Shown here: positions 9,367 to 19,949 of the stretch, in pieces
How the letters are laid out: each line of letters opens with the position of its first letter
How positions within the stretch are numbered: position 1 is the stretch's first letter
Origin: Gordius sp. MW1
Taxonomy: Eukaryota > Nematomorpha > Gordioida > Gordea > Gordiidae
Direction of reading: 5' to 3'
NCBI GenBank assembly: GCA_964036665.1
Contig: OZ038530.1
Coordinates: forward strand, 15,881,001 to 15,945,000
Length of the DNA stretch: 64,000 nucleotides
Translations under genes and position numbers: made by a program
The notes under the pieces: generated by a model
Databases searched by the model: none
What the model saw: only the letters and a program-made list of their open reading frames with translations
What the model was told of the DNA's origin: nothing

Positions 9367-11160
9367 AGGCGAGACGAGACGAGAATTTGAAAAACGAAGT
9401 CGAGACTGAGACGAGAATTTTGAATTCGATGTCGAGACGTGACGATATGAGAATTTGTCGGCGAGATCTCGACGTTTTATTTAACGTTAGATTTTTTTAA
9501 TTAATATGTATTTTAATTTGCATAATTTACATTTAAAGTATTATTAAGTGTATTTCAATATGTATGGAATATATTTTAGATTAAAAAAATTCCTAAGTGT
9601 AGTAACCATTGTATATTTTTGCAAAAAATTTAAAATTTGTCAATCATTTACCTAAGTATGGTTGACTCTTGGGGTAAGTGAATAATTTTATAATATATTT
9701 ATCACATATTTGTATCCATAGAATTATTAAAGATAGATATTTTTATTAAATGGTATACAAAAAATTACCTACACGACTAAAAAATCTAAAAACGCGCTAT
9801 AACTAAACGGATGGCATTGATCCGTGTATGGAAATCGTGTTGGATTTAACGATTTCCATTGTGATCTTTTGCCTGATAAAAAAGTAATCTTTCAAATCTA
9901 AACGCTAACATTACAAAATTTTAGGCTTAGAATGCGTTCTGATAGAATAGTAAATATTACTGAAGCATATTTAAACTTCGCAGTTATTACTCCTGCATAA
10001 TGCGGTAATTATAAATTGCTGGTCAATCTGTTTGAATAAATAAACAAGTTAAGTGAAGGTGGCCTGAGACTTTTGAGCACCCGCCTAATGATTTCAAAAT
10101 TACCATGTATATTTGATGACACCGTAATAGATTAAATTTTAAATCATGAGTTTTGTAGAAGTTTTTATGCTTAAACTGATAGTACACCTTCCACATTTTT
10201 GAACCTTAATAAGACATTACGTGAATACATAGTCTTGTCATATGCATTACTTTTCACATTATAAGCTGGGTTGACAGGTGCTTTAAAACTTACAATAATT
10301 TCTAAAATTGTGCAATATAAAATAAATACACGAACCTATACTGTATTCGATAAATAACTATTTAATGGCAAAGTTTTTAGAATTGGAAAGTAATTATTTG
10401 GAATATAAATTTGATTATAAAGATTTTTGTCATAAATTTAAATACGTGCGCGTTGAATAAAAGTTTAAAACCTTATGTTCTTAATCTATATAATGCTGAT
10501 TTTAGTTGTTTTCACAACGTTTTAAAATTTGAACTAGTTATCAATTCTTTAAATAATTATAATATCATTAAAAGTCACTCGCACTTTGTGGTTTATAACG
10601 CTATAGTAAACATGCAATGAACACTATGGGCTATAATTGATGATGGTAATATCAATTGACTTTAACGTTTGCCTTAAATATGTTAAGGTCTACTTTGAAG
10701 CTTTAGCCCGAGTTAATAAAGGGTCTCAATTTGCTCAATTGTGCAACTAAGTTAGCTATAAGCGAACTTATAACTTTCTCAGTCACTTTAGAGTTGACGA
10801 ACACAGAGAATTTGATAAAAATAATTTAATTTTCTATACTTCAAATTTATATAGTTTTTTTGGATCTGCACTTTCCATAGGAAATGTTATCTTTATGGAT
10901 TAATTTATATCTTTATATTGCCAATGAGATGTACTCTTTAAAAAGTTTGTGTATTAAAGTTTTTCAAAAAATGTCAAAGTTTGCCATTTGGATTTTTTAA
11001 CACTTATTTAATGATTTTAAACAGGAGATATTTTATTCCATATAAATTTTTTTTAAAAAGTCGAGACGAGACGAGAATTCTCGTCGAGACGAGACCGAGA
11101 TTTTTCTAGACCGAGACGAGAGATTTTGTTTTCGAGATCGAGACGAGATCGAAAACTATT
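9367..11160 (+). repeat. GAGAC-ended dispersed repeat, copy B
   Basis: The left end 9367-9480 and the right end 11058-11160 are GAGACGAGAC-rich and inverted relative to each other, so they form degenerate terminal inverted repeats of about 100 bp. The inside, 9480-10727, includes both parts matched by copy A. Bases 9700-10420 and 10740-11050 have no match in copy A. Coding potential is poor; the 69-codon ORF at 10411-10620 belongs to the part shared with copy A, where the frame is not kept. It is read as a non-autonomous element of about 1.8 kb. Confidence 0.5.
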
Positions 11161-11489
11161 GAAGATAGGTACCACAATGGCCAAAGGCTGCGGGTACAAA
11201 TATAAATTTTGGCCTCTGGCCAGGGTTAGACAAATAAAATTCAGAAAATTTAATTATGAGACGAGCCTCAAAATGTAATTAACAAAATAAACAGCAAAAA
11301 TAAATGGGAATTAACAAGAATTTTCGGGCCAGGGTCACACAAATTAGAAGTAAGCAACGGTCATCATTAATTTGCAGGGAATTATTTAGCCAATTTTGCA
11401 ATTATCCGTTATAAAGCAACAACGTAGACAAGTTGCCAATATAATTTTCTATAAAATGATGATCAGTTGGATACAAAAAAACAAAAATG
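11161..11489. other. Unassigned AT-rich sequence
   Basis: The stretch has TTTGGCC/GGCCAGGG-rich patches (near 11175, 11205 and 11325) that recur at about 12005-12035 (TTTTGGCCACAGCCAGGGCC). It may be one old repeat that was split by the MITE at 11498. No coding signal was found. Confidence 0.3.
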
Positions 11490-11497
11490 GAATTAAG

Positions 11498-11779
11498 CAT
11501 GGGCGTAGGCAGGGGGGGCGGCTGCCCCCCCCCCTTATTTAAAAAAATAATAATTTCAATACAAAAACCCTTAGAAATTAAAAAAAAATATGTTTTGCCA
11601 CCCCCCCTCTTAATTAGCCAGAGGGGGGCAGCCGGACCCCCTGCCCCTCCCCTGCGGCTGCCCCCACTGCCTAATTAGAGGAGTTGCTTTTTTTCTTGCT
11701 CGCCGGAAAATTTTTGGCAAGTCGAGACCTTTATTTTTAATCTGCCCCCCCCCTAATTCAAAACCTGGCTACGCCCATG
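11498..11779. mobile_element. MITE, CATGGGCGTA family, copy 1
   Basis: The ends CATGGGCGTAGGCAGGG and CCTGGCTACGCCCATG are inverted copies. They are flanked by GAATTAAG (11490-11497) and GAGTTAAG (11780-11787), an 8-bp target duplication with one mismatch. The inside is poly-C/poly-G-rich with an A-rich centre. The 8-bp duplication points to the hAT superfamily. The proline-rich ORF across it is spurious. Confidence 0.7.
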
Positions 11780-11787
11780 GAGTTAAG

Positions 11788-12315
11788 TGAGGTCCAAAAA
11801 ATTAAAGCCGACGGTCATTAGTTAGCTGCTTAATATAGCTCTAAAAAGTTGTTACAATTAGAGTCTATTGATTAAAGTTCAGGTTTGGGCCAATGTTTGG
11901 CTTATTTTATAGCCTAAAATTTAGCCAAAATTATAATTTGCCATTATAAAGTGACTAGTTGAATAAGTTTTATAATTAATCAGTTGACGCTCAAAAATAA
12001 AATGGCTTTTGGCCACAGCCAGGGCCTGAGAAATTAAATTCAAACTGCAGATATTAATTATTGAATCTACAGATTAATAAAAACCAGACACATCACAATT
12101 AAAATATTATTGTTGAAAATAGCCAAAAAGTTAATTATCAATCAATATTAAAAATATAAAGCCCTCCTTTAAGTAATACAGCTACATCTATGCAAATTAT
12201 TTGTTTTTAATAATTATTGATAAACATCAGATTCAGAAAATTTTTACAAAGATTTGTTCATATAATAAAAGTATTATAGCTCAAGATAATTTGTGTATAT
12301 TATAAGGCAAGTATA
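11788..12315. other. Unassigned intergenic sequence 3' of PFDN4
   Basis: AT-rich sequence with the GGCCACAGCCAGGGCC patch near 12015-12030. Nothing else was recognised. Confidence 0.3.
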
Positions 12316-12321
12316 TTTATT
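12316..12321 (-). promoter_or_regulatory. PFDN4 poly(A) signal
   Basis: AATAAA on the minus strand, about 97 nt beyond the PFDN4 stop codon. The position is typical for 3'-end formation of a short 3' UTR. Inferred from motif and distance only. Confidence 0.5.
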
Positions 12322-12417
12322 CGATATAAAATGTGTAAGCTAATATTTTTTAATAGACAAGCAGATAAAAATTAGAAAAAGCAAAAGTTTGAATACATAT
12401 GCTTTATCAAAATAGAA

Positions 12418-12938
12418 TTAATCAACAGATAGGTTAATGCTCGTTCCCAATTTTGCAGTCAATTCACCTTTTAGTTTATCTTTAATTTTTGTAAGTTCTT
12501 CAATTTCATGCATAATTTGTATTTTTCTCTTAGCATATTGTTCATTTTGCTTCTCAATCCTCTTTTCGACTGTTTCTTTATCACAAAGAACAAAATTATC
12601 ACCTATCATATAAGTATAAAGGAGTTAAGGCCACAATGATTTTAATAAACTAATTGTAAATTAAAAAGGATATGGTATTCTATCTTCTTCTGATATTAAA
12701 ACTTCTTCAGAAGCATCTTTTAAAGTGTCAAGATCTTTCTAAAATATAAATTTATATTTTAATGCTTTGTACGAACCTTGATTTGAGCTAACTCCACATG
12801 ATATTCTGCATCTTTTGCATGAGTTATAGCAAAGGTATTGATTTTTTCTTGATCTTCCTGTGTTATATTAACATCAGAATCCTAATATTTTAGATAAAAA
12901 TTAAAAGAGGGTTATTAAACTTGTTTTTTTGTGCCCAT
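12418..12938 (-). CDS. PFDN4: Prefoldin subunit 4 (four exons)
   Basis: PFDN4 is a beta-type subunit of the cytosolic prefoldin hexamer, which hands unfolded actin and tubulin to the chaperonin CCT. On the minus strand the exons are 12938-12921, 12881-12777, 12738-12674 and 12613-12418, giving about 127 residues (human has 134). Exon 2 reads DVNITQEDQEKINTFA, matching the family's DVNVTFEDQQKINKFA. Exon 3 reads LDTLKDASEEVLISEEDRIP, matching LQNLEDACDDIMLADDDCLMIP. The last exon starts YMIGDNF and ends AKLGTSINL, matching YQIGDVF and AKFGSNINL. The flanks are two coiled-coil helices around the beta-hairpin (IPYMIGDNF), as expected. Introns are 39, 38 and 60 nt. The first exon (MGTKKQ) is the least certain: it was chosen because it splices in phase through a GT donor. 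The gene looks intact and sits between transposon fragments. Confidence 0.88.
12614..12673 (-). other. PFDN4: U12-type AT-AC intron in PFDN4
   Basis: The intron begins ATATCCTTTTT, the consensus U12 5' splice site, and ends TTTATAC. A CCTTAAC branch-site motif (12630-12624) lies about a dozen nt before the 3' end, the short spacing required by the minor spliceosome. Splicing here rebuilds the conserved IPY(x)IGD motif: the proline codon is split CC|T. No GT-AG choice was found that gives this result. The length of 60 nt is close to the minimum for this intron class. Confidence 0.85.
12739..12776 (-). other. PFDN4: 38-nt GT-AG intron in PFDN4
   Basis: The intron begins GTTCGT and ends TTTTAG and lies between codons. 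It joins QIK to KDLDTLK in exact agreement with the prefoldin 4 family. Its length of 38 nt is extremely short for an animal. The neighbouring first intron (12920-12882) is 39 nt. Confidence 0.75.
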
Positions 12939-13003
12939 AACAAATATACAAAAATCATATGTTAGGCCATCGAATCTTTTTATATAACAAATTTGCAAGG
13001 ACG

Positions 13004-13380
13004 TAGCCAGGGTTTGATCTAGGGGTCGGGCAAACAGATTGAAGGAGGTAAGATTATTAAGTACAGAAAAATGTCATAATTTTGTTAAATCAGAGAATAT
13101 GTCGTTGTTTTGTTGGGGTGGACATTTCTTAACGCATATTAATCATTTGTCATAATTGAACTAAAATTTTGAGGGAGAACTAATGCAAATGTACAGTTTT
13201 CAAAATCAAATGTAAATTTCACCTAATTTGTAAACTATTATCAATTTTAATATGAAAAGGAATTTATCCCTAGAAATTGTAACTTTTACTGTGGTACAAG
13301 TGTCCATATGCGTAGGCAAAGGGGAGCGGGTAAGGGTTTTGGGGTTAACCGCCTCCAACCACCCCCCCCCCCTTCAAGGA
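13004..13380. repeat. MITE fragments upstream of PFDN4
   Basis: GGACGTAGCCAGGG near 13004 and a GCGTAGGCAAAGGGG...CCCCCCTTC stretch at about 13310-13372 resemble the ends and G/C runs of the CATGGGCGTA MITE family. No intact pair of ends was found. The first fragment begins only about 65 bp upstream of the PFDN4 start codon, so it may lie in the promoter. Confidence 0.4.
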
Positions 13381-14030
13381 CTATGAATTTTTTTATAGAA
13401 TTAATTTAACTTAGATCGTATTGACAATTCCATTTTTACATAAAAATGATGACATGTTTTTCCCAACTTAGCGTTTTTAAATCTTTCCGCTACACCAGCG
13501 TCAATTGTATTAAAAATTAACAAGATTTGTCTGGACAAACTCACGACAATGTTACATATCGTAAAAATCTTTTATTAAAGATACAAATTTTTATATTTAC
13601 TTCTAGAACCCTGCAAAATGGATATTTACCGGCACGAGTCAGGCCCGAATTAACAATTTTTAATTTGTCCGGCCCCAGCCTGAGATCCTTGGCCTTAATA
13701 AAACTTTAGGCAAATTCATATTTGAAATTTATTGACTGTTTTTATTCTTAATATAAAACAAGGATTGGAATAAATTCTCTTGTTAATTTTTCATTTTTTA
13801 AAATTAAGCACAATTCAATCTGTATAAATAATTTTTTAGCAGTTTAATATAAATAAAATTTGCAATTTTAATCAACAAATTATTATAGACAGCAAGGAGG
13901 CGCTAGAGTGTTCTATATGATGCCCGCTTCGCGAAGATACATATATTTTAAAACGATTTGGGTTTATTTAAATCATATTTTATAAATGGGTTGCCTTGAG
14001 TTTAATTTAGGCTGATCTTGGGCTTCAAGT
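13381..14030. other. Unassigned sequence
   Basis: AT-rich sequence with short chance ORFs. There is a small GC-richer patch near 13900-13935 (GGAGGCGCTAGAG, CCGCTTCGCGAAG). No gene or repeat was recognised. Confidence 0.3.
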
Positions 14031-14115
14031 CGAACTGCTTCATCAGGCCAAACTATTACATTTTGCCTGAGCCCGTTTTGACTCGGCCGATTCGCGTTGT
14101 CCGTGCAGAGCTCTA
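14031..14115 (-). repeat. End of a hAT-like element (TAGAG..CTGCACGG type), opposite strand
   Basis: On the minus strand the stretch begins TAGAGCTCTGCACGGAC, then AATCGGCCGAGTC and CGGGCTCAGGC. It matches the ends at 5507 and 56913 in motif and position. It is an element boundary with the body probably to its left. Confidence 0.4.
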
Positions 14116-14814
14116 TTTTTGAAAAAAGAAATTTAAGCCCCCCCCCCTTAAATGAAATTTTGCGTAGACCCATGTTAATTTGTTATGACAGTAGTTAAGG
14201 AGCGCATTTCTGCGCCGTTTTGGCAGAATCAGAAGTAAGAGTGCATAATATTCATTAGGGCTCCGGAACTTTACATCTTTTGGATTGATGTAAAGCACCA
14301 TATTTTTAGAGACTACCAAATCATATTAGTGAAAATGTCTTAGAATATATATCTATATTATACTGTTGTGCTAAAAAGGTTTTAAAATATGACTTAAACA
14401 ACTAAACAATTTTGCATCCTCACATATCGTTTGGGTTCTACATGGTGCCACGTTTTGGAAGATGAAGGGATATTGTGTGTAAAATTCATGAGCTAACATG
14501 ATGAGCTGATCTGATCCGAAGCGTTAATCAATGGGGCTATAGTCGCCACGACTATTAATTCGTCACCTCGCCTTCTCAATATGTGGTATTTTAAGGTTTC
14601 TTCCACTTATTTCATGGTGAATTGTAAGTTAATTCATGTTTTTTAGGTCAAAAACATGATAAATAAATAGTATACAATAAATTAAAAAGGTGACAAAAAT
14701 ACACGAAAAGCCTCTAGCTACGCCCATGTATGCGGAGTATAGGTTATGATTTTTTCGATCGGGCTTAGAATTTAAATGGGATTCCCAAGATTACATGAAT
14801 AACTAAAATATTCC
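14116..14814. other. Unassigned sequence with a MITE end near 14715
   Basis: The CTAGCTACGCCCATG motif at about 14715-14730 is a CATGGGCGTAGC-type MITE end without a visible partner. The rest is ordinary AT-rich sequence with no gene seen. Confidence 0.3.
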
Positions 14815-14978
14815 CATGGGTGTAGTCAGCATTGGTATTAGAGGGAGCAATAATGATTAAGGAAGAGGCAAAATGATCATTTTTAGAAATTTTAACCATA
14901 ATTGTAATAAATTTTAACAGATTTTTGAATTAGAGAGGGGCAGGCGCCCCTTCCTGGCCCCCCCCTTGGCTACGCCCA
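14815..14978. mobile_element. MITE, CATGGGYGTAG family, short form
   Basis: The ends are CATGGGTGTAGTCAGCATT and TTGGCTACGCCC. The inside shares blocks with 53419-53541 (ATTAGAGGGAGCAATAATGA, AGGGGCAGGCGCCCCTTCC). It is non-coding. No clean target duplication is seen. Confidence 0.5.
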
Positions 14979-16164
14979 AAAAGTATTCCACAAAGATTTA
15001 CCCGATTTAAGTAATATAATTTGATATCCGCGCAAGTCTAAAATTAACCAAGTAGGAAAATTTATCAATTAAAATAATTTACCATTGAATGGGATTCTAC
15101 CTACATTATAATAATTTTTACCCGTCAACAAAATTTATAAGACCCTAAACCTTGCCAAAGACGTCATGAAAACCAAATAAGAGGCTCTGTTAGTGTTGTG
15201 AAGGGCGCTCTAGAGGGCGCGCCCTACAGTCTGTTGAGGTAGTAATGTAGTCTTAATAAAAAGAGCCACACCCACACTGTTAGTCTCCTTTTCTTGTGAA
15301 AACATTCAGTGTGGGTGTGTTATAAACCGACCACTGGTGTATTATTTTTTCATAGATACCTTGAGGGACCATTTAATATATGCTTAGGGGTGTTAGCTAG
15401 TTGTTATTATCCTCAACAAGGTGTGTGCTGTTCTGCGTGCAGTCATGTATAATATTCTAAGCTATATTAACTATGACTTTGTTAATACAATAGAAGGTGC
15501 CGGACATTGAATTTTTACTCCTCTTAAGCCAGGGGCGTGCGTAGGATTTTATTTAAAAAAGGGGAAGGGAGGGGGGGGGGTGGGTTTTCAAATTGTTTTC
15601 TTAAATATTAAATAATTATAGGCAAAAATTAAATTTTGCAATTTGATTAAAGATTTATATACATAATGTAGCTTCCATGTGATGTGAGTTAGTCCAGCCA
15701 AATTAAGATTTTACAATTGAGGCTGATGTAAAGAAGATGAGAATATAAAGAAACTAATTTGGTATTAAAATATTCTAACACAACACATTATCTAACTTTG
15801 TAATTGTCTTACATTTGTTCTTATAATAAAAAAAACCAAATTATTTTGATAATAGATACCCAATTTTAAAATTAACATCAATTTCTTCTATTAAATTCAT
15901 TTTCAGTTGTTTCCCCTTTTTAACTTGAAGGCTTGGTGTCTTTGTTATGCCCGTCCAAACAAATAATGTTTATAAGCCCTTGTAATTTTTAAACAAATGA
16001 TAAATTTGTTATATCTTTTATCTATTTGTTATCTATAAAAAGTAAAAGCACAACAAACATTTTATTTGAAAAGATCAATTTATTAACATAGTGAGAATAC
16101 AACAATAAAAATCATTTATTTTATTTATTGAGTGTTCCAGTTATTTAAACATAGACAATATTCC
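14979..16164. other. Unassigned, with GC-rich patch and MITE remnant
   Basis: A GC-richer block at 15186-15507 includes GGGCGCTCTAGAGGGCGCGCCC and AATAAAAAGAGCC; it could be a solo terminal repeat but no target duplication was found. Near 15530-15580 a GGCGTGCGTAGGATTTT...GGGG stretch resembles one end of the CATGGGCGTA MITEs. The remainder is AT-rich. Confidence 0.25.
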
Positions 16165-16440
16165 CTCCCCCTCATGCCTTAATTGTTTCATCAAGGTGAT
16201 GGTTAATGTAATATCACACATGTGGCGGTTCTATAAAAACAAGAGCGCTCGCTCCATAGTAATTTTATCTACAATTTAGGACCATGGGGGAGGGAATTAG
16301 TAACAAAAAAGGGACCTTACACTAGGGACGCACATCTTACTATGAACCTTTACAATGGTGTGGTTACTTAGTCTGTTTACTCCTTTTAAAGCGCTGGTCT
16401 GAAATGACGCGCTTTAACACAACACTAGACCCTATTTACA
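16165..16440 (+). repeat. Dispersed repeat R1, unsplit copy
   Basis: This matches the two halves at 860-938 and 4296-4545 in one continuous stretch. It therefore shows the pre-insertion layout into which the LINE at 939-4295 jumped. Non-coding. Confidence 0.6.
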
Positions 16441-16639
16441 TTTTTATCCTGTTTGGCATCTTAGGCTCTGTAACTTTTGAACCTTGTATATTAGCTTATT
16501 TAAAGAATTGGCAGGCTCTTCTCTTTTTAAAATAATTCACAAGATTATTATCAATAGATATTGAATGCAATTTGTTTGTAAATATATCCGTTTGCAGACG
16601 ATACTTGTGATGCTTTCAATTTTTTTTTTCAATTATTTG

Positions 16640-17330
16640 GTCCCACAGTCGTGGGGCTTGTTTTGATGAGCTTCTTCCAACTTCATGGGGTAAGGGTCAT
16701 GTTTGATGAATCTTGTTAATTTTCATAACTTTGCCGACTTGCCTTTTCCACGTGATACGACGTCATCATCTTTCCCGGTTCCTCTATGTCCAATCCTTTC
16801 CTATGCCCATACCACCTTAGCCGATTTTTGTTATTCAAGTCAACCATAGGTTGAATACGTAATTTTGTCCTGAGAACTCGTCATATGGTCGAGCTTAGCT
16901 CTTACCCAAGTATATCGGTATCATATAGCTATCCCTCCACTCGTTAGGCATTTTACTCATTTTCCAGATATTGTTAAAAAGTTTGCACGTGTGATTGAGG
17001 TCAGCTCTAATAACTGTGAGCCCATCTTTACCAAATTAAAGTAGCGTATCTTAAAATTCAACAATCTTTTTGCACTGAACACCAGTTTGATGAGCCTATG
17101 CTGATATAACGTTTATCGTAATAGATTTGAAGCGAAGCTATATCGCCATAATTCTGTCATTGATTTTTTTAACGTCGAAGACAGTTTGTTAAAATTCTTC
17201 CGATCACACTATACTGACACCATAACGATAAGTTTCTGTGCCGTAAAAATATGATTTGTATCCGTCATTTATAAATTCGGCTTTTCGGCCCTTCCATTTG
17301 GGTCTCTCCTATACAAGCGATATCAATTTA
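16640..17330 (-). pseudogene. Second LINE remnant (APE endonuclease/RT type)
   Basis: On the minus strand, scattered frames read GYKSYFYGTETYRYGV, VKKINDRIM and NVISA, which fits the APE-type endonuclease signature (V.RINDRLM...VISAYAPQTG). They continue to LNHTCKLFNNIWKM and NEWRDSYMIPIY, the start of the RT domain (W..W..S.IIPIYKGKG). Further on RLRWYGHR matches the R(L/W)RW(Y/F)GHV motif near the C-terminus of RTE/CR1-like ORFs. The middle of the RT is missing and many stops are present. This is an old, internally deleted copy, unrelated to the LINE at 939-4295. Confidence 0.6.
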
Positions 17331-18538
17331 TCTCCTCCTTAGAAACGTCAGTCAATTCTCTGCTCTTACTTGTTGTGGTACTCAAGCCACCTGGCATTTT
17401 CAATTTATTTTTATTCCTATCCTATTCTATCCTATATAATTTAATGTCTATTTTTATATGCATTTACCTCCTTTGTATATTTCAATAACCGCGATATGTT
17501 TAATTATAGACGGCATTGCTTTGTTCTGAGACATCGTGGATAGACGATGCTAAGCGATAAAACATCGAGGAAGAGAAAGACATCTGTGCACCTTCATGAG
17601 AAAAGAATTATTATCATTGTTATTGTATTACTCAAAACACTATGTAAAAATCATCAACACAATTTTATTTTCCATCCTTAAAAATCAGTTATAAAAATAT
17701 TGTATCGTTGTTCCAATTATTGTCGGAATTTAAGTGAGTACTTTGATAATTCATGTAAATAAAGTTTTTTAATAATCTGATATAATATTTATCGATGGAG
17801 TAATTAATTTATTTCAAAGAGTTGATACTTGTCAATGACCTAAACTTAATTTAATCGCTTCTGTTTGTGGAGAGAACGGTAGCATTCGTTTATTTCCAGC
17901 ACGCTCCAGGTGAAGAATGCGTTCGTCGCTTAAGAGGAACGCCCTAGCTTGGTTTTCATGCTGCTTCTTTGTTGCAGTAAACAATTTGTTTTAAATGAAA
18001 TCAGAGGGTATTGATATCCCGACTTCCCATGCCTAACTGAACTTTGTTGGTTAGGCGCTTGACTACCTAGTATTCATTTTGATGCAAGCATCCCTATTAA
18101 TTGGATTTTTGTTAATACCAACTTGTATTATAAGTCAATCCAGCACTTCCAGTTCACTAGCACAACATTCAAAACCCCAGAATTAGTCTGCCCCTTCACC
18201 AATAACCTTGCCCAATAGGTGGCCCCACCAGAAACAAACTCAAATTTGTATTGAGCAACCAAAGGCATAGCTTCTTGAATCACGAGAGTGCGCAAGCTCG
18301 ACCACCGCCTCATGGTATTTCTGGCTCATCTGAGAGAAAAATAATCACACATTTGTTATTAATTCAACCTCTTGCTAAACATTTATTTAAAGTTTTGACG
18401 CTAAACTGCCATAAACTAATATACTAAGATGTTATCATAATTCCGTCTTACATCTTTCCATCAAACTCTGCTAATAAATAAATGTAGTCCGTGCAATGTT
18501 AAAGTAAAATATACACCACCGATATTGGTGGCCCACCC
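17331..18538. other. Unassigned; may include 5' parts of the gypsy fossil
   Basis: No ORF is convincing. TCCTATCC-type short repeats occur near 17415-17440, and an imperfect direct repeat of CCCTTGTTATACGCA occurs near 18535-18575. I could not match any stretch to 30016-30930, so the terminal repeats of the gypsy fossil are not located. Confidence 0.3.
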
Positions 18539-18549
18539 TTGTTATACGC

Positions 18550-19147
18550 ACCCTTCTTCCCAACCCTTGTTATACGCAACCTTGTAAATGGATACAACCA
18601 ATTTGATGACGTCCAAATTAAATCAGAGAACGCTATGTTTTTTAAATTGCCCCCCTTTAATCGTTTAAATCCCCGCTTAAGGTTTGTACAAATAGAGGCC
18701 CTTTTCACGATAGGCCGAATAACATCTGAGTCTAGCAAACTTGGATACGTGATTGAATGCCTCCCCCAAGAAGTCTCAATCGAAATCCAAGATTATTTGC
18801 GAAATCTACCGTTTGAGGCTCTGTACACGACCATCCGGACAGTTATCATCGACCGCACAACAAAGTCGGACTCATCACGATTAAAAGACTTAGTCTCCAA
18901 CGTGCAATTGGGTGATCGTACACCATCACAACTCTATAGACACATTAAAGCCCTCCTGGGTACCGCCAAAATGGATGACGTCATCTTAAAACAAGTGTGG
19001 TTGGATAAGCTTGACAACAACATGGCCAGCATCTTGGCAATTTGTGCAAGCGATCAAACTTTAGTCAAGCTGGCTGAAACAGGTGATAAAATTGCGGAAA
19101 CATACCATACGCCTCAAATATTCAATGTCGCCCTTCCCACAGATTAA
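18550..19147 (+). pseudogene. gypsy fossil: gag part
   Basis: Capsid-like gag region of the fossil. The readings KLPPFNRLNPRLRFVQIEA, YVIECLPQEVSIEIQDY, QLGDRTPSQLYRHIKALLG and VWLDKLDNN are characteristic of one widespread invertebrate gypsy group. Part of a broken element. Confidence 0.8.
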
Positions 19148-19949
19148 ACGATGATATCGAGACGCTCAGAGACATGGTCAATAAACTGAGCGTGAGCATC
19201 GACACATTGCGGCATGAGGTGAGTCTAAATAATCGTTTTACGTCGAGAAGTGGGTCTAAATTAAGGCAATTTCGATCCCCTTTTCAACCCCGCGCAGACG
19301 TTCCCCAAGATTGGTGTTGGTATCACCAAACTTATAAGGAGGCCACTAAATGCCATCAATCTTACAACTATACGCTTTCTTCGTCAAACCCATAGGCCTG
19401 CCAGAATCCGCGACACTTGGTTCAGGCCATAACACTAGTCGCTTATTTTTTATTTATGATAAATCCACCAAGATTCGTTTTTAAATAGATACCGGCGCGG
19501 AACTCAGTTTCATGCCACCCCCACGTAACCACCGTCTCACCCCCTCACACATCCTCCTCCAAGCTGCAAATAACAGTTCCATACTGACCTATGGCCAGAA
19601 ATCAATGGAACTGGACCTTAGCTTGCGGAGAAGCTTTCAATGGGTTTTTACAATCGCGGACGTTAAGACACCTATCATCTGGGCTGATTTTTTAAATCTT
19701 TACATAAATGTTTGTTAGACCCTAAGACTACTTTAAAGTCTTATGAGCGATATATTGACTCGAACTTGTATAATTTACAACTCGCAATAAAAATTCATCG
19801 TATTTTAAAAATGTTTTGAAAGAGTTCCTCGATATATATGCCCCTCCAAATTACAGGTCACGCGTAAGCCACCAAGTAGTCCACCACATACGTACACAAG
19901 AACCACCCGTTTATGCCAGACCTAAACGCTTAGACCCTGTCAAGCTAAA

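Noticed and set aside
15186-15507. Possible solo LTR (TGTTAG ... CGGACA)
   Set aside because: It has TG..CA-like ends and a TATA-like AATAAAAAG, but no target duplication and no second copy in the window.
18128-18313. 61-codon minus-strand ORF upstream of the gypsy fossil
   Set aside because: No recognisable domain; may be untranslated or terminal-repeat sequence of the fossil.
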